DNA of 32,373 nucleotides, from positions 1 through 32,373 of the forward strand of contig JAVWYO010000010.1 in the NCBI GenBank assembly GCA_036661515.1, written 5' to 3'. The DNA is from HGM05232 sp036661515. Lineage in GTDB: Bacteria; Bacteroidota; Bacteroidia; Bacteroidales; Muribaculaceae. Positions 7,203 to 15,245 of the stretch are shown piece after piece; positions within the stretch are counted from its first letter, which is position 1; the number at the start of each line of letters is the position of its first letter. Position numbers and translations under genes: made by a program. Under the pieces are notes generated by a model. The model did not search any database and had not been told where the DNA came from. It saw nothing but the letters and a program-made list of their open reading frames with translations.

Positions 7203-8752
7203 ATGAGTAAAAAAGCATTGTTAATGATACTCGATGGTTGGGGAATAGGAAACCATACCAAGAGCGATGTAATTTCTTCTACGGCTACCCCATATTGGGA
7301 TTATCTTGTAAAAACCTATCCTAATTCGCAACTTCAGGCAAGTGGTGAGAATGTGGGACTACCTGATGGGCAGATGGGTAACTCAGAGGTTGGTCACCTG
7401 AATATCGGTGCAGGAAGAGTAGTTTACNNNNNNNNNNAGGAGCAGGGCGCGTGTTATATCAAGATCTTGTAAAGATTAATAAGGCATGTCGTGAAAAGTC
7501 GATTCTTGAAAATCCCGAAATAAAGGCTGCATATTCTTATGCAAAAAAGAGCGGTAAAGGGATTCATTTTATGGGACTTACCAGTGATGGTGGTGTGCAT
7601 AGCTCTCTCGAACATCTTTATTCACTTTGTGATATTGCAAAGGAATATGAATTAAGCAATGTGTTTATTCATTGTTTCATGGATGGTCGTGATACTGACC
7701 CTAAGAGTGGAGCTGGATTTATAACTCAAATTGAAGAGCATTGCGCAAAGTCGGCTGGTAAAATAGCCTCTATTGTTGGTCGTTATTATGCTATGGACCG
7801 CGATAAGAGATGGGAGCGCGTAAAAGTTGCTTATGACCTTCTTGTGAATGGAACAGGTAAATCGTCGACTGACATGGTTGCTGCTGTAAATGACTCATAC
7901 AATGAAGGTGTAACAGATGAATTTATATTGCCAATCGTTAATCAGGCAGTTAACGGAACGATTAAAGAGGGCGATGTGGTAATATTTTTCAATTATAGAA
8001 ATGACCGTGCAAAAGAGTTAACTACTGTATTGACTCAAAAAGATATGGCCGAAGAAGGAATGCACACGATTGCTGGATTACAATACTATTGCATGACTCC
8101 TTATGATTCTTCATTTACTGGAGTTCACATCTTATTTGATAAAGATAATGTGCAAAATACTCTTGGTGAATATCTGTCTTCACTTGGTAAAAGCCAGCTA
8201 CATATTGCAGAAACAGAAAAATATGCCCATGTAACATTCTTCTTTAATGGTGGTCGTGAAACGCCTTATGATGGTGAAGAACGTATTCTTGTAGCTTCGC
8301 CAAAAGTTGCTACATATGACTTAAAGCCAGAGATGAGTGCATTTGAAGTAAAAGAGAAATTAGTAGAGGCAATAGGTACAGAGAAATATGATTTCATCGT
8401 AGTCAATTATGCAAATGGTGATATGGTAGGGCACACTGGCGTGTATGATGCAATACAGAATGCGGTGAAAGCTGTTGATGCGTGTGTAAAAGATACCGTT
8501 GAGGCAGCAAAAGCTGCTGGATATGAAGTGATAATTATTGCAGATCATGGTAATGCCGACAATGCAGTAAATGCCGATGGCACGCCTAACACTGCGCACT
8601 CCCTTAATCCAGTTCCCTGCGTTTATGTTACGGAGAATAAAGGGGCTAAAATAGATAATGGTATTCTTGCCGATGTCGCACCCACAATGTTGCAAATAAT
8701 GGGATTGACACAGCCATCAGAGATGACAGGAAGTGCCCTTATTAAGGGATAA
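7203..8752 (+). CDS. gpmI: 2,3-bisphosphoglycerate-independent phosphoglycerate mutase, broken by assembly join
   Basis: Converts 3-phosphoglycerate to 2-phosphoglycerate in glycolysis, using two metal ions and a phosphoserine. Visible landmarks: ILDGWG (metal ligand D11), GNSEVGH with nucleophile S61, GRYYAMDRDKRWER, NYRNDRAKEL, and the C-terminal metal motif DHGNADNA. The reading is split by 10 N at 7428-7437. Codons for GAGRVVY at 7407-7427 are repeated as GAGRVLY at 7439-7459 with many synonymous differences, so both contig ends carry the same piece of the gene. Removing one copy gives 505 residues, the size expected for Bacteroidales GpmI. The gene is therefore most likely intact in nature. 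It is a single-gene unit with its own promoter and terminator. Confidence 0.93.
7428..7437. other. assembly gap (10 N) with overlapping divergent contig ends
   Basis: Ten N separate two versions of the same seven gpmI codons (7407-7427 and 7439-7459). By eye they agree at 13 of 21 bases but encode nearly the same peptide. The real gap is negative (an overlap of about 22 bases), so this is a scaffolding artefact. Confidence 0.9.
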
Positions 8753-8774
8753 CAAATAGTTAGCTATAAATTAT

Positions 8775-8817
8775 AAGTCATGCTATATGAGTTTGGTCTC
8801 ATTAGCATGACTTTTTT
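8775..8817 (+). terminator. gpmI terminator
   Basis: An 11-bp perfect stem (8775-8785 with 8803-8813) extended by ATGAG/CTCAT inside, followed by a T run. Confidence 0.9.
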
Positions 8818-8853
8818 GGTAAAAAATGGTATAAAATATTAAGGAAGTTTTGC

Positions 8854-8861
8854 TATTTTTG
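8854..8861 (+). promoter_or_regulatory. -7 box for the first AraC-type regulator
   Basis: TATTTTTG fits TAnnTTTG. It overlaps an apparent TTG start at 8850, which rules out that start. The transcript would begin near 8868, only about 18 bases before the ATG at 8886. A clear -33 box is not seen. Confidence 0.55.
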
Positions 8862-8885
8862 TCTGCTATAATAAAAAAATATTTT

Positions 8886-9962
8886 ATGCTATCATATAAT
8901 TTAGCTCTTTTCACACAAGGCACAGCAATTATGTATTTGTTTATTGCCAGCTCATATTTTATTGTTCATCGCAAGGAGCGTCTAAAGGGATTAGTCGGGT
9001 TTATATTATTATTTTGGCTTTTGCAACATGTGCAAGACCTTATCCCAATATTATTCAATATGACCTTGACCACAGCCGACATGCACATGGCTGCAATAAT
9101 AGATATGACAGCAGTCCCTACGTGTACTTTTATTTTGATAGAGCTTATAAGACCAGGCTGGGTCACATGGAAACGCATCGCATATCATGAATTTCCATTT
9201 GTGTTATTAATAATTATCTTTGCCTTGACAAGTAGTGATGTGGTGTATCATATTAGTCTAATCTTCGTATTCTTATACTCATTTTCTGTTGCTATCTTTC
9301 TAATAAAAAATATACCACTTTATCATCGTAGTTTAAAGGAACAATATTCTTTTACCGAAAATTTAGATGTGAGGTGGTTGTGGAATATTTTGATATTTTT
9401 CATGATATTCTTAGGTATTTGGGCTTATTCGTTTATGGCGTCAGATATATGGATTGATGTGTTTTATTATGTTGGGTCGAGCCTTATATGGATGACAATT
9501 TGTTATTTCATCAGTAAGCACCAGATAGCGCTAAAACTCACAAGCGATTCAGAAATATTAAACAAAGTTTCATTACCTATTGCCGAGCATGCCGAGGTAG
9601 AACAACGACAACAATATAATTTTGCAAATTCTCTTTATAAATTATTTGAAGATGATAAGTTGTATCTTAATCCTAAGTTGACTTTAAGCGATGTCTCGCA
9701 AGAATTATGCACTAATCGCACATATCTATCGGAGTATATAAATAATGTTCTGAATACATGTTTCTTTGATTTTGTTAATGAATATCGATTGGAACACGCA
9801 TCAAAGTTATTAAAGTCAGAGCCAGCGCTAACTCTTGAGCAGATTGCTGAGGAATCGGGCTTTAATTCATTATCAACATTCCGTCGCTCCTTCTCCAAGA
9901 AATATGAATGTACACCACATAACTATCGAAAGCAACAAAAAGACATATCAATTGAGCCATAA
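8886..9962 (+). CDS. membrane-anchored AraC-family transcriptional regulator
   Basis: 358 residues from the ATG at 8886, chosen because the longer TTG start lies on the promoter -7 box. The first two thirds are hydrophobic, with about six or seven membrane segments (for example LFTQGTAIMYLFIASSYFIV, GLVGFILLFWLL, FVLLIIIFAL, ISLIFVFLYSFSVAIFLI, WNILIFFMIFLGIWAYSFM). The C-terminal hundred residues form an AraC double helix-turn-helix (LTLSDVSQELCTNRTYLSEYIN, then LTLEQIAEESGFNSLSTFRRSF). This layout, membrane sensor plus DNA-binding domain in one chain, is common in Bacteroidetes; signal and targets are unknown. It stands alone between terminators. A second protein of the same layout is at 25139. 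Confidence 0.85.
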   Translation: MLSYNLALFTQGTAIMYLFIASSYFIVHRKERLKGLVGFILLFWLLQHVQDLIPILFNMTLTTADMHMAAIIDMTAVPTCTFILIELIRPGWVTWKRIAYHEFPFVLLIIIFALTSSDVVYHISLIFVFLYSFSVAIFLIKNIPLYHRSLKEQYSFTENLDVRWLWNILIFFMIFLGIWAYSFMASDIWIDVFYYVGSSLIWMTICYFISKHQIALKLTSDSEILNKVSLPIAEHAEVEQRQQYNFANSLYKLFEDDKLYLNPKLTLSDVSQELCTNRTYLSEYINNVLNTCFFDFVNEYRLEHASKLLKSEPALTLEQIAEESGFNSLSTFRRSFSKKYECTPHNYRKQQKDISIEP

Positions 9963-9977
9963 AATAGTGATATAATC

Positions 9978-10008
9978 GGCATGATTTTGTTTAAATGCCA
10001 TTTTTTTT
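9978..10008 (+). terminator. weak terminator after AraC-type gene
   Basis: GGCAT (9978-9982) pairs with ATGCC (9995-9999), with two further A-T pairs across a bulge, followed by eight T. It ends the plus-strand gene ahead of the convergent glycan cluster. Confidence 0.55.
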
Positions 10009-10032
10009 GAAGTAATGATTGTGATATAAATA

Positions 10033-10040
10033 TACTTTTG
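10033..10040 (+). promoter_or_regulatory. promoter-like -7 box pointing into the 3' end of the glycan cluster
   Basis: TACTTTTG matches the -7 consensus, with a TTTG 23 bases upstream (10006-10009), slightly wide. No plus-strand gene follows: it would yield a transcript antisense to the end of the WecA-like gene. A 7-bp inverted repeat (10080-10086 with 10100-10106) spans the stop of that gene. Confidence 0.3.
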
Positions 10041-10091
10041 CGAGAGTCTCAAAGGGCTGACATTTTAATATCATAAAGAATGAAACACTCA

Positions 10092-11102
10092 TTAGCTACG
10101 TTTCATGTCGTCGAATGTGCGCTTTTTGTGTGTAGCGGCATTGGATATTACGAAGTAGGTGATAATGAGTAGGAGCGTTACAGTAGCTACATAGCACCAC
10201 TTAAAGGGTGCTGGTAGCATTATGTAGATAACGGTGATTGATGCTTGTAGCAGGGCGTAAAATGTCGATACCATGAGGTGCGGATAGTGCCACTTCGTTA
10301 CAAGAAGTTGATAGATATGGCGGTTGTGTGCACGAAATATGTTTTCTCGGTCAATTAGGCGTACTATTATGGTGAGTGTGGTGTCAATGCCGTAAACGAT
10401 AACTAATATTACCCATCTAATGTCTTGCGTAGCTATAATTATGGTTGCGAGCATGAAAAATATTACGGCTCCCATTGTTAGCGACCCAGTATCGCCACAA
10501 AAGCATAATTCTTTTTTGCGAAAATTGAAATAGCAAAATGCGATTGCCGCTAAAAGTGTGAATATTATCAAATCGGGTGAAATAATGGCATTGGGGTTGG
10601 CATTGATGTAGTAGATTGACGTTAGTACGACAATGCTGTAACTACCTGCCATTCCTGCGATGCCGTCCATGAAATTATATGCGTTTATGAATCCAACGCC
10701 ACATATAATTGCGATTATGGCATAATACCATGCAAGAGTGAAAACGCTTGCTTGCGAGGCTATGAATAGTATTCCCGCTATGTGTATCATTAATCTGATG
10801 CAGGTAGGAACTTCAGAGATGTCGTCTTTAAAACTAATAGCATTGATGAGTGTAATGCCTATCAATGCACTCAGGTATACGCCGAAGTTGGGCGATGGTA
10901 GCAGGTTGAGGCTACTAAGAATGACATAAAGAAGTATGGCAAAATAGAATATAATACCTCCACCTGTTATTGTTGGAACGTCGTTTGTTGAACGTTGTCT
11001 TGGGTGGCTATATATAGCATGTTTTCTTGCATATTTTAGGTATGCAAATTCGATCACGATAAGTGCTATAAGGATTATTAGATATATTATCAGTTTGCTC
11101 AT
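10092..11102 (-). CDS. WecA/WbpL-like undecaprenyl-phosphate sugar-1-phosphate transferase (GT family 4)
   Basis: A 336-residue polytopic membrane enzyme with about ten hydrophobic segments that starts glycan synthesis by moving a sugar-1-phosphate (usually an N-acetylated hexosamine) from a UDP-sugar to undecaprenyl phosphate on the cytoplasmic face. All family motifs are visible: FKDD (D93, D94), NAYNFMDGIAG (140-150), CGDTGSLTMG (202-211), and HNRHIYQ (259-265). The size and HxRHxYQ-type loop place it nearer the O-antigen WecA/WbpL group than MraY. It is the last gene of the cluster, 6 bases after fcl. The sugar cannot be told from sequence; a product of the DegT aminotransferase upstream is one candidate. 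Confidence 0.9.
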   Translation of the reverse strand: MSKLIIYLIILIALIVIEFAYLKYARKHAIYSHPRQRSTNDVPTITGGGIIFYFAILLYVILSSLNLLPSPNFGVYLSALIGITLINAISFKDDISEVPTCIRLMIHIAGILFIASQASVFTLAWYYAIIAIICGVGFINAYNFMDGIAGMAGSYSIVVLTSIYYINANPNAIISPDLIIFTLLAAIAFCYFNFRKKELCFCGDTGSLTMGAVIFFMLATIIIATQDIRWVILVIVYGIDTTLTIIVRLIDRENIFRAHNRHIYQLLVTKWHYPHLMVSTFYALLQASITVIYIMLPAPFKWCYVATVTLLLIITYFVISNAATHKKRTFDDMKRS

Positions 11103-11108
11103 ATAAGT

Positions 11109-12182
11109 TTAAATGCTGTGATGATACCAATTATATAGGGCTGTGATGCCTTCGTTAATTTCCATTTTATGATGCCAGCCAAGTGCATGAAGTTTGCTCA
11201 CGTCGGTGAGCTTGCGCATTGTGCCATCGGGCTTTGATGCGTCCCAACGTATCTCGCCTTCGTAGCCGATGGTACTCTTTATGAGTTGTGCAAGATTAGC
11301 AATTGTAATTTCTTTACCACTGCCTATGTTGATATGGCAATTGCGTATTTCGGGGTTGTTTCCTTTCACGTCGTCGAAGTTGATGCGTTCCATTACATAT
11401 ACCGAAGCATCTGCCATATCTTCGCTCCATAGAAATTCACGTATTGGTGTTCCGCTACCCCAAAGTTGCATATAGGTGTCAAAAATGCCGTATTTATTAA
11501 GTATAGTAACTATCTCATTTCGTGTCGATAATCCATCAATACCCTCAATAGGACGACGGTTGAGGTCGTTGCAAATAGCTTCCCAATCATGACCCTTTAG
11601 TAGCTTAGCAAGATATATTTTGCGTATCATTGCTGGCAATACGTGGCTCGTCTCAAGATTGAAATTGTCATTAGGACCGTAAAGATTTGTAGGCATTACG
11701 GCTATATAATTTGTGCCATACTGTATATTAAAACTCTCGCACATCTTTAATCCTGCAATCTTAGCGATAGCATAGGGTTCATTGGTGTATTCCAATGGCG
11801 ATGTCAGTAGTGCGTCTTCCTTAATGGGTTGAACGGCATCACGAGGATAGATACAAGTGCTACCAAGAAATAGTAATTTCTTAACGTCGTGGCGATAGCT
11901 TTCGCCTATAATATTTTGTTGAATTTGCAGATTTTGATAGATGAAGTCGGCACGATAACGACTGTTTGCCATAATTCCACCCACATGAGCAGCAGCCAAA
12001 ATCACGTATTCGGGTTGCTCCTCGTCGAAAAATTGCTTTACGGCCATTCCATTTAAGAGGTCAAGCTCTTTATGCGAGCGACCGACAAGATTATTATATC
12101 CTTTAATTTTTAGATTATTCCATATTGCCGAACCAACTAATCCGTGATGACCAGCAACATATATTTTAGAATTTTTATCCAT
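11109..12182 (-). CDS. fcl: GDP-L-fucose synthase
   Basis: Short-chain dehydrogenase that epimerises and reduces GDP-4-keto-6-deoxy-mannose to GDP-L-fucose with NADPH. The nucleotide-binding motif is GHHGLVGSA (11-19), and the catalytic set is complete: S108 and C110 in GSTCIYP, Y137 and K141 in YAIAK. At 357 residues it is longer than the E. coli enzyme because of an insertion around residues 200-240 (EAICNDLNRRPIEGIDGLSTRNEIV), which I also associate with Bacteroidales versions. Start is ATG at 12182, 16 bases after gmd. Confidence 0.96.
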   Translation of the reverse strand: MDKNSKIYVAGHHGLVGSAIWNNLKIKGYNNLVGRSHKELDLLNGMAVKQFFDEEQPEYVILAAAHVGGIMANSRYRADFIYQNLQIQQNIIGESYRHDVKKLLFLGSTCIYPRDAVQPIKEDALLTSPLEYTNEPYAIAKIAGLKMCESFNIQYGTNYIAVMPTNLYGPNDNFNLETSHVLPAMIRKIYLAKLLKGHDWEAICNDLNRRPIEGIDGLSTRNEIVTILNKYGIFDTYMQLWGSGTPIREFLWSEDMADASVYVMERINFDDVKGNNPEIRNCHINIGSGKEITIANLAQLIKSTIGYEGEIRWDASKPDGTMRKLTDVSKLHALGWHHKMEINEGITALYNWYHHSI

Positions 12183-12198
12183 TATTACAGAGAGCTAC

Positions 12199-13281
12199 TT
12201 AATGTATCGGTTTTTGTGATTTAATAAGTTTCATGTCGTGGTCGGTCATTATGTTGACCAATTCTTGGAAACTGGTGTTTCGAGGATTCCACCCAAGTTT
12301 TTCTTTTGCTTTGGTGGGGTCGCCGAGTAATTGTTCCACCTCAGCAGGGCGGAAGTATTTTTTATCAACTTCAACGAGTATTTTACCATTAGCAATATCA
12401 ATTCCCTTTTCATCGAGTCCTTCACCTTCCCAGCGTAGCGTGATTCCAGCACGTTTAAAAGCAAGGTCAGTAAAATCTCTCACAGTGTGATACTCACCTG
12501 TTGCTATAACAAAATCTTCGGGCACATCTTGTTGCATAATTAGCCACATGCACTCTACATAGTCGCGTGCATATCCCCAGTCGCGAAGAGCGTTGAGGTT
12601 GCCAAGATATAGTTTATCTTGAAGGCTATTAGCGATGCGAGCTGCTGCAAGAGTGATTTTACGTGTGACAAAAGTTTCGCCACGCCGTTCGCTTTCATGA
12701 TTGAAAAGTATTCCATTAACGGAATACATTCCGTAGCTTTCACGATAATTCTTAGTAATCCAAAAACCGTAAATCTTTGCGCAAGCATAAGGACTGCGCG
12801 GATAGAAAGGTGTGTTTTCATTTTGTGGTACCTCTTGAACTTTACCAAATAATTCTGAAGTACTTGCTTGATAGATGCGAGTGCGATTTTCCATTTTAAG
12901 AATGCGCACAGCTTCCAAAAGACGAAGTGTGCCTACGGCATCGGTTTCTGCCGTATATTCAGGCACATCAAATGACACCTTAACATGACTTTGAGCTGCA
13001 AGATTATAAATTTCGGTAGGTTGCACCTCTTGAATGATACGCACAAGTGAACTTGAATCGGTCATGTCACCATAATGAAGATTAATGAGTCGCTTATTTT
13101 TCATGTCGCGTACCCATTCATCAAAATAAAGATGTTCAATTCTTCCAGTATTAAAAGAGCTACTACGACGTATAATTCCATGAACGTCATAACCTTTTTC
13201 AAGAAGGAATTCAGCAAGAAACGATCCATCTTGCCCTGTTATGCCTGTTATTAGTGCAACTTTGCTTGTATCTTTGTTCAT
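12199..13281 (-). CDS. gmd: GDP-mannose 4,6-dehydratase
   Basis: First committed step from GDP-mannose to GDP-L-fucose: makes GDP-4-keto-6-deoxy-D-mannose using bound NADP. Visible motifs: GITGQDGSFLAEFL (13-26), the RRSSSFNTGRIEHLY segment that binds cofactor, and SPYACAK with the YxxxK pair near residue 163. I place the start at the ATG at 13281 (360 residues); an in-frame TTG two codons earlier is less likely. A promoter-like TATCTTTA box lies 30 bases upstream, so gmd and fcl might also be expressed separately from the rest of the cluster. Confidence 0.97.
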   Translation of the reverse strand: MNKDTSKVALITGITGQDGSFLAEFLLEKGYDVHGIIRRSSSFNTGRIEHLYFDEWVRDMKNKRLINLHYGDMTDSSSLVRIIQEVQPTEIYNLAAQSHVKVSFDVPEYTAETDAVGTLRLLEAVRILKMENRTRIYQASTSELFGKVQEVPQNENTPFYPRSPYACAKIYGFWITKNYRESYGMYSVNGILFNHESERRGETFVTRKITLAAARIANSLQDKLYLGNLNALRDWGYARDYVECMWLIMQQDVPEDFVIATGEYHTVRDFTDLAFKRAGITLRWEGEGLDEKGIDIANGKILVEVDKKYFRPAEVEQLLGDPTKAKEKLGWNPRNTSFQELVNIMTDHDMKLIKSQKPIH

Positions 13282-13310
13282 AGTCAAATTATATTTTTAT
13301 GTTCAATCTG

Positions 13311-13318
13311 TAAAGATA
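13311..13318 (-). promoter_or_regulatory. promoter-like box before gmd
   Basis: On the minus strand TATCTTTACA (13318-13309) matches TAnnTTTG except for its last base. The identical 10-mer lies before the DegT gene (15188-15179). No clear -33 element. Confidence 0.35.
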
Positions 13319-13355
13319 ATATTTATTCTTAAATTAGATGCTGTATAATATATAT

Positions 13356-14018
13356 TCAGCTTTTGAAAATGATGTTATACAGGTCTGTGAGGTCATTAAT
13401 GATGATTTTGGGCTTGTATTTATCATCAATCTCGATGTCTTGCCGATGAATGTTAGTGCCATTGTCGCGGAGGCAAATTGTAGTCCAGCCCAGAAGATTG
13501 GCGTTAATAAAATCCTTTGTCGGATTATCGCCAATGTAATAAAAATGCTTTGCACGAGGAAATTTTGTTGTGAAATATTGATAATTTCTAATATCAGTCT
13601 TTTCACTTCCAAATACTTCGGAAATGATAATATTTTCATTATCAAAGTATTTGCTGAGATGAAGAGCCTCTATTTTATTACGTTGACTTATGCTTCGCCC
13701 GTCAGTGATGAGCCCTAATGTATATCCTTCGGAGTGTAGCCGTGATAGAACGTCTATAGTCACATCGCTAAGCCTAATATTTGGCATGTGAAATCTGTAT
13801 AATTTTAGGAGCTCATCAATAGTAAATTTATCACATAAAATAGCGTCAAATGGATTTTTCCCTTTATGTTGGGCATGAATCATTACTTCATAAGTATTAT
13901 AGACTTTGTATTCATTAGCTAAAAACTTATCAATGTGCTTGAATGCTGAATCTACAAAGTCTATTTCTTTATATAAAGTATCATCGAGGTCAAAAATTAT
14001 TACGCTATTTTGCTTCAT
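13356..14018 (-). CDS. HAD-superfamily hydrolase
   Basis: 220-residue phosphatase-type protein. Motif I is FDLDDTLY (nucleophile D10, acid/base D12), motif II is LITDG, a conserved lysine lies in GSEKTD, and motif IV is YIGDNPTKDF. The helical insert after motif I indicates a C1-type cap, as in YjjG-like nucleotidases and phosphoglycolate phosphatases. The substrate is unknown; in this cluster it may remove phosphate from a sugar or nucleotide. Its ATG directly follows the DegT stop codon with no gap, which implies translational coupling. Confidence 0.88.
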   Translation of the reverse strand: MKQNSVIIFDLDDTLYKEIDFVDSAFKHIDKFLANEYKVYNTYEVMIHAQHKGKNPFDAILCDKFTIDELLKLYRFHMPNIRLSDVTIDVLSRLHSEGYTLGLITDGRSISQRNKIEALHLSKYFDNENIIISEVFGSEKTDIRNYQYFTTKFPRAKHFYYIGDNPTKDFINANLLGWTTICLRDNGTNIHRQDIEIDDKYKPKIIINDLTDLYNIIFKS

Positions 14019-15158
14019 TTATTTTGATGAAATATATGCTATGAGCTTCTCTATTACAAAATTAATTTCTTTATCGGTAAGATTAGAGCCACTCGGAAGA
14101 CATAGCCCTGAGTCATAAAGTTTCTCAGCGCAATCATTCCCATAATAGGGTGCATCTTTATACACTGGTTGCATGTGCATTGGTCGCCACAGCCAGCGAG
14201 TCTCGATGTTTTCTTTGTCAAGAGCGAGGCGTATATCTTCTGGCGATTTTCCTGTAATCTCTTTATCGACAAGAATTGTAGAAAGCCAGAAATTTGAATC
14301 AAAATTTGAATCAGGATTTTGCATTACCGTTACGCCTGCTATATCTTTCAATCCTTGTGTGTATAACGCATGAATTGCGCGACGACGGTCAACGTGCTGC
14401 TTTAGCACAAGCGTCTGTCCGCAACCAATTCCAGCACTAACGTTACTAAGACGATAATTATAGCCAATAACTTCGTGATAATAATATGGGCGTTGTTCTC
14501 GTGCTTGTGTAGCATAGAATTTAGTGCGCTTTGCTGTTTCAAGTGATGGGCATATTAAGGCTCCACCACCCGAAGTAGTGATAATCTTATTGCCATTAAA
14601 ACTAAGAACACCATAATTGCCGAGTGTCCCACATTTTTTACCATAATATTCCGAGCCAAGAGCCTCAGCAGCATCTTCGAGAATTGGAATATTATATTTA
14701 TTTGCAATCGCCGAAATCTCATTCATCTTGGCAGGCATGCCATAAAGATGAACTGGAATTATAGCCTTTGGATATTTCCCTGTAACTTTTTTACGGTCTA
14801 TTATAGCTTCTTCAAGAATTGTTGGCGACATATTCCATGTGTCGTGTTCGCTATCTACAAAGATAGGATTTGCACCTTGATATTTTACTGGATTAGCGCT
14901 TGCCGAGAATGTGAATGATTGGCATATAACTTCGTCGCCAGCTTCAACGCCGAGCATCACAAGTCCCAGATGAATGGCAGCAGTGCCCGCACTTAGTGCT
15001 ACAATATGTTGACTACCAAGATAATCGCCAAGCCTGTTTTCAAATTCATCAACGTTAGGACCGAGAGGTACCACCCAACTCTCTTTGAATGCTTCTTCAA
15101 TCCATTTCATTTCGTCGCCTCCTAAATGTGGATAAGACAGAAAAATACGAGAATTCAT
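14019..15158 (-). CDS. DegT/DnrJ/EryC1/StrS-family sugar aminotransferase
   Basis: 379-residue PLP enzyme that would transfer an amino group to a keto sugar nucleotide. The PLP-binding lysine is K191 in SFNGNKIITTSGGGAL; D162 in EDAAEALGS contacts the pyridine nitrogen; SAGTAAIHLGL (56-66) binds the phosphate. It resembles PglE-type enzymes that make UDP-4-amino-4,6-dideoxy-GlcNAc. The usual partners, a UDP-GlcNAc 4,6-dehydratase and a PglD-type acetyltransferase, are not in this window, so the exact product is open. It shares an operon with the HAD hydrolase. Confidence 0.92.
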   Translation of the reverse strand: MNSRIFLSYPHLGGDEMKWIEEAFKESWVVPLGPNVDEFENRLGDYLGSQHIVALSAGTAAIHLGLVMLGVEAGDEVICQSFTFSASANPVKYQGANPIFVDSEHDTWNMSPTILEEAIIDRKKVTGKYPKAIIPVHLYGMPAKMNEISAIANKYNIPILEDAAEALGSEYYGKKCGTLGNYGVLSFNGNKIITTSGGGALICPSLETAKRTKFYATQAREQRPYYYHEVIGYNYRLSNVSAGIGCGQTLVLKQHVDRRRAIHALYTQGLKDIAGVTVMQNPDSNFDSNFWLSTILVDKEITGKSPEDIRLALDKENIETRWLWRPMHMQPVYKDAPYYGNDCAEKLYDSGLCLPSGSNLTDKEINFVIEKLIAYISSK

Positions 15159-15180
15159 AATTACTTGTTTTTATTGGTTG

Positions 15181-15188
15181 TAAAGATA
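15181..15188 (-). promoter_or_regulatory. promoter-like box before the DegT gene
   Basis: TATCTTTACA on the minus strand (15188-15179), identical to the box before gmd, 23 bases before the start codon. Confidence 0.35.
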
Positions 15189-15194
15189 CAATAA

Positions 15195-15237
15195 ATTGAG
15201 CGGATAGGAAATATTTTTTAATCACATAGCGCTCAAT
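15195..15237. repeat. inverted repeat between acyltransferase and DegT genes
   Basis: ATTGAGCG (15195-15202) and CGCTCAAT (15230-15237) form an 8-bp perfect stem with a 27-base loop, in the 87-base spacer. There is no T run, so termination is doubtful; attenuation between operon parts is possible. Confidence 0.4.
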
Positions 15238-15245
15238 AGATATTG

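Noticed and set aside
7407..7459. True tandem duplication of GAGRV codons in gpmI
   Set aside because: The copies differ at many silent sites, flank an N gap, and the enzyme has the expected length with one copy.
8850..8885. TTG start for the first AraC-type protein
   Set aside because: It lies on the -7 box TATTTTTG, upstream of the expected transcript start.
13338..13718. Plus-strand 126-residue open frame across the HAD gene
   Set aside because: It is antisense to a gene with clear HAD motifs and has no features of its own.
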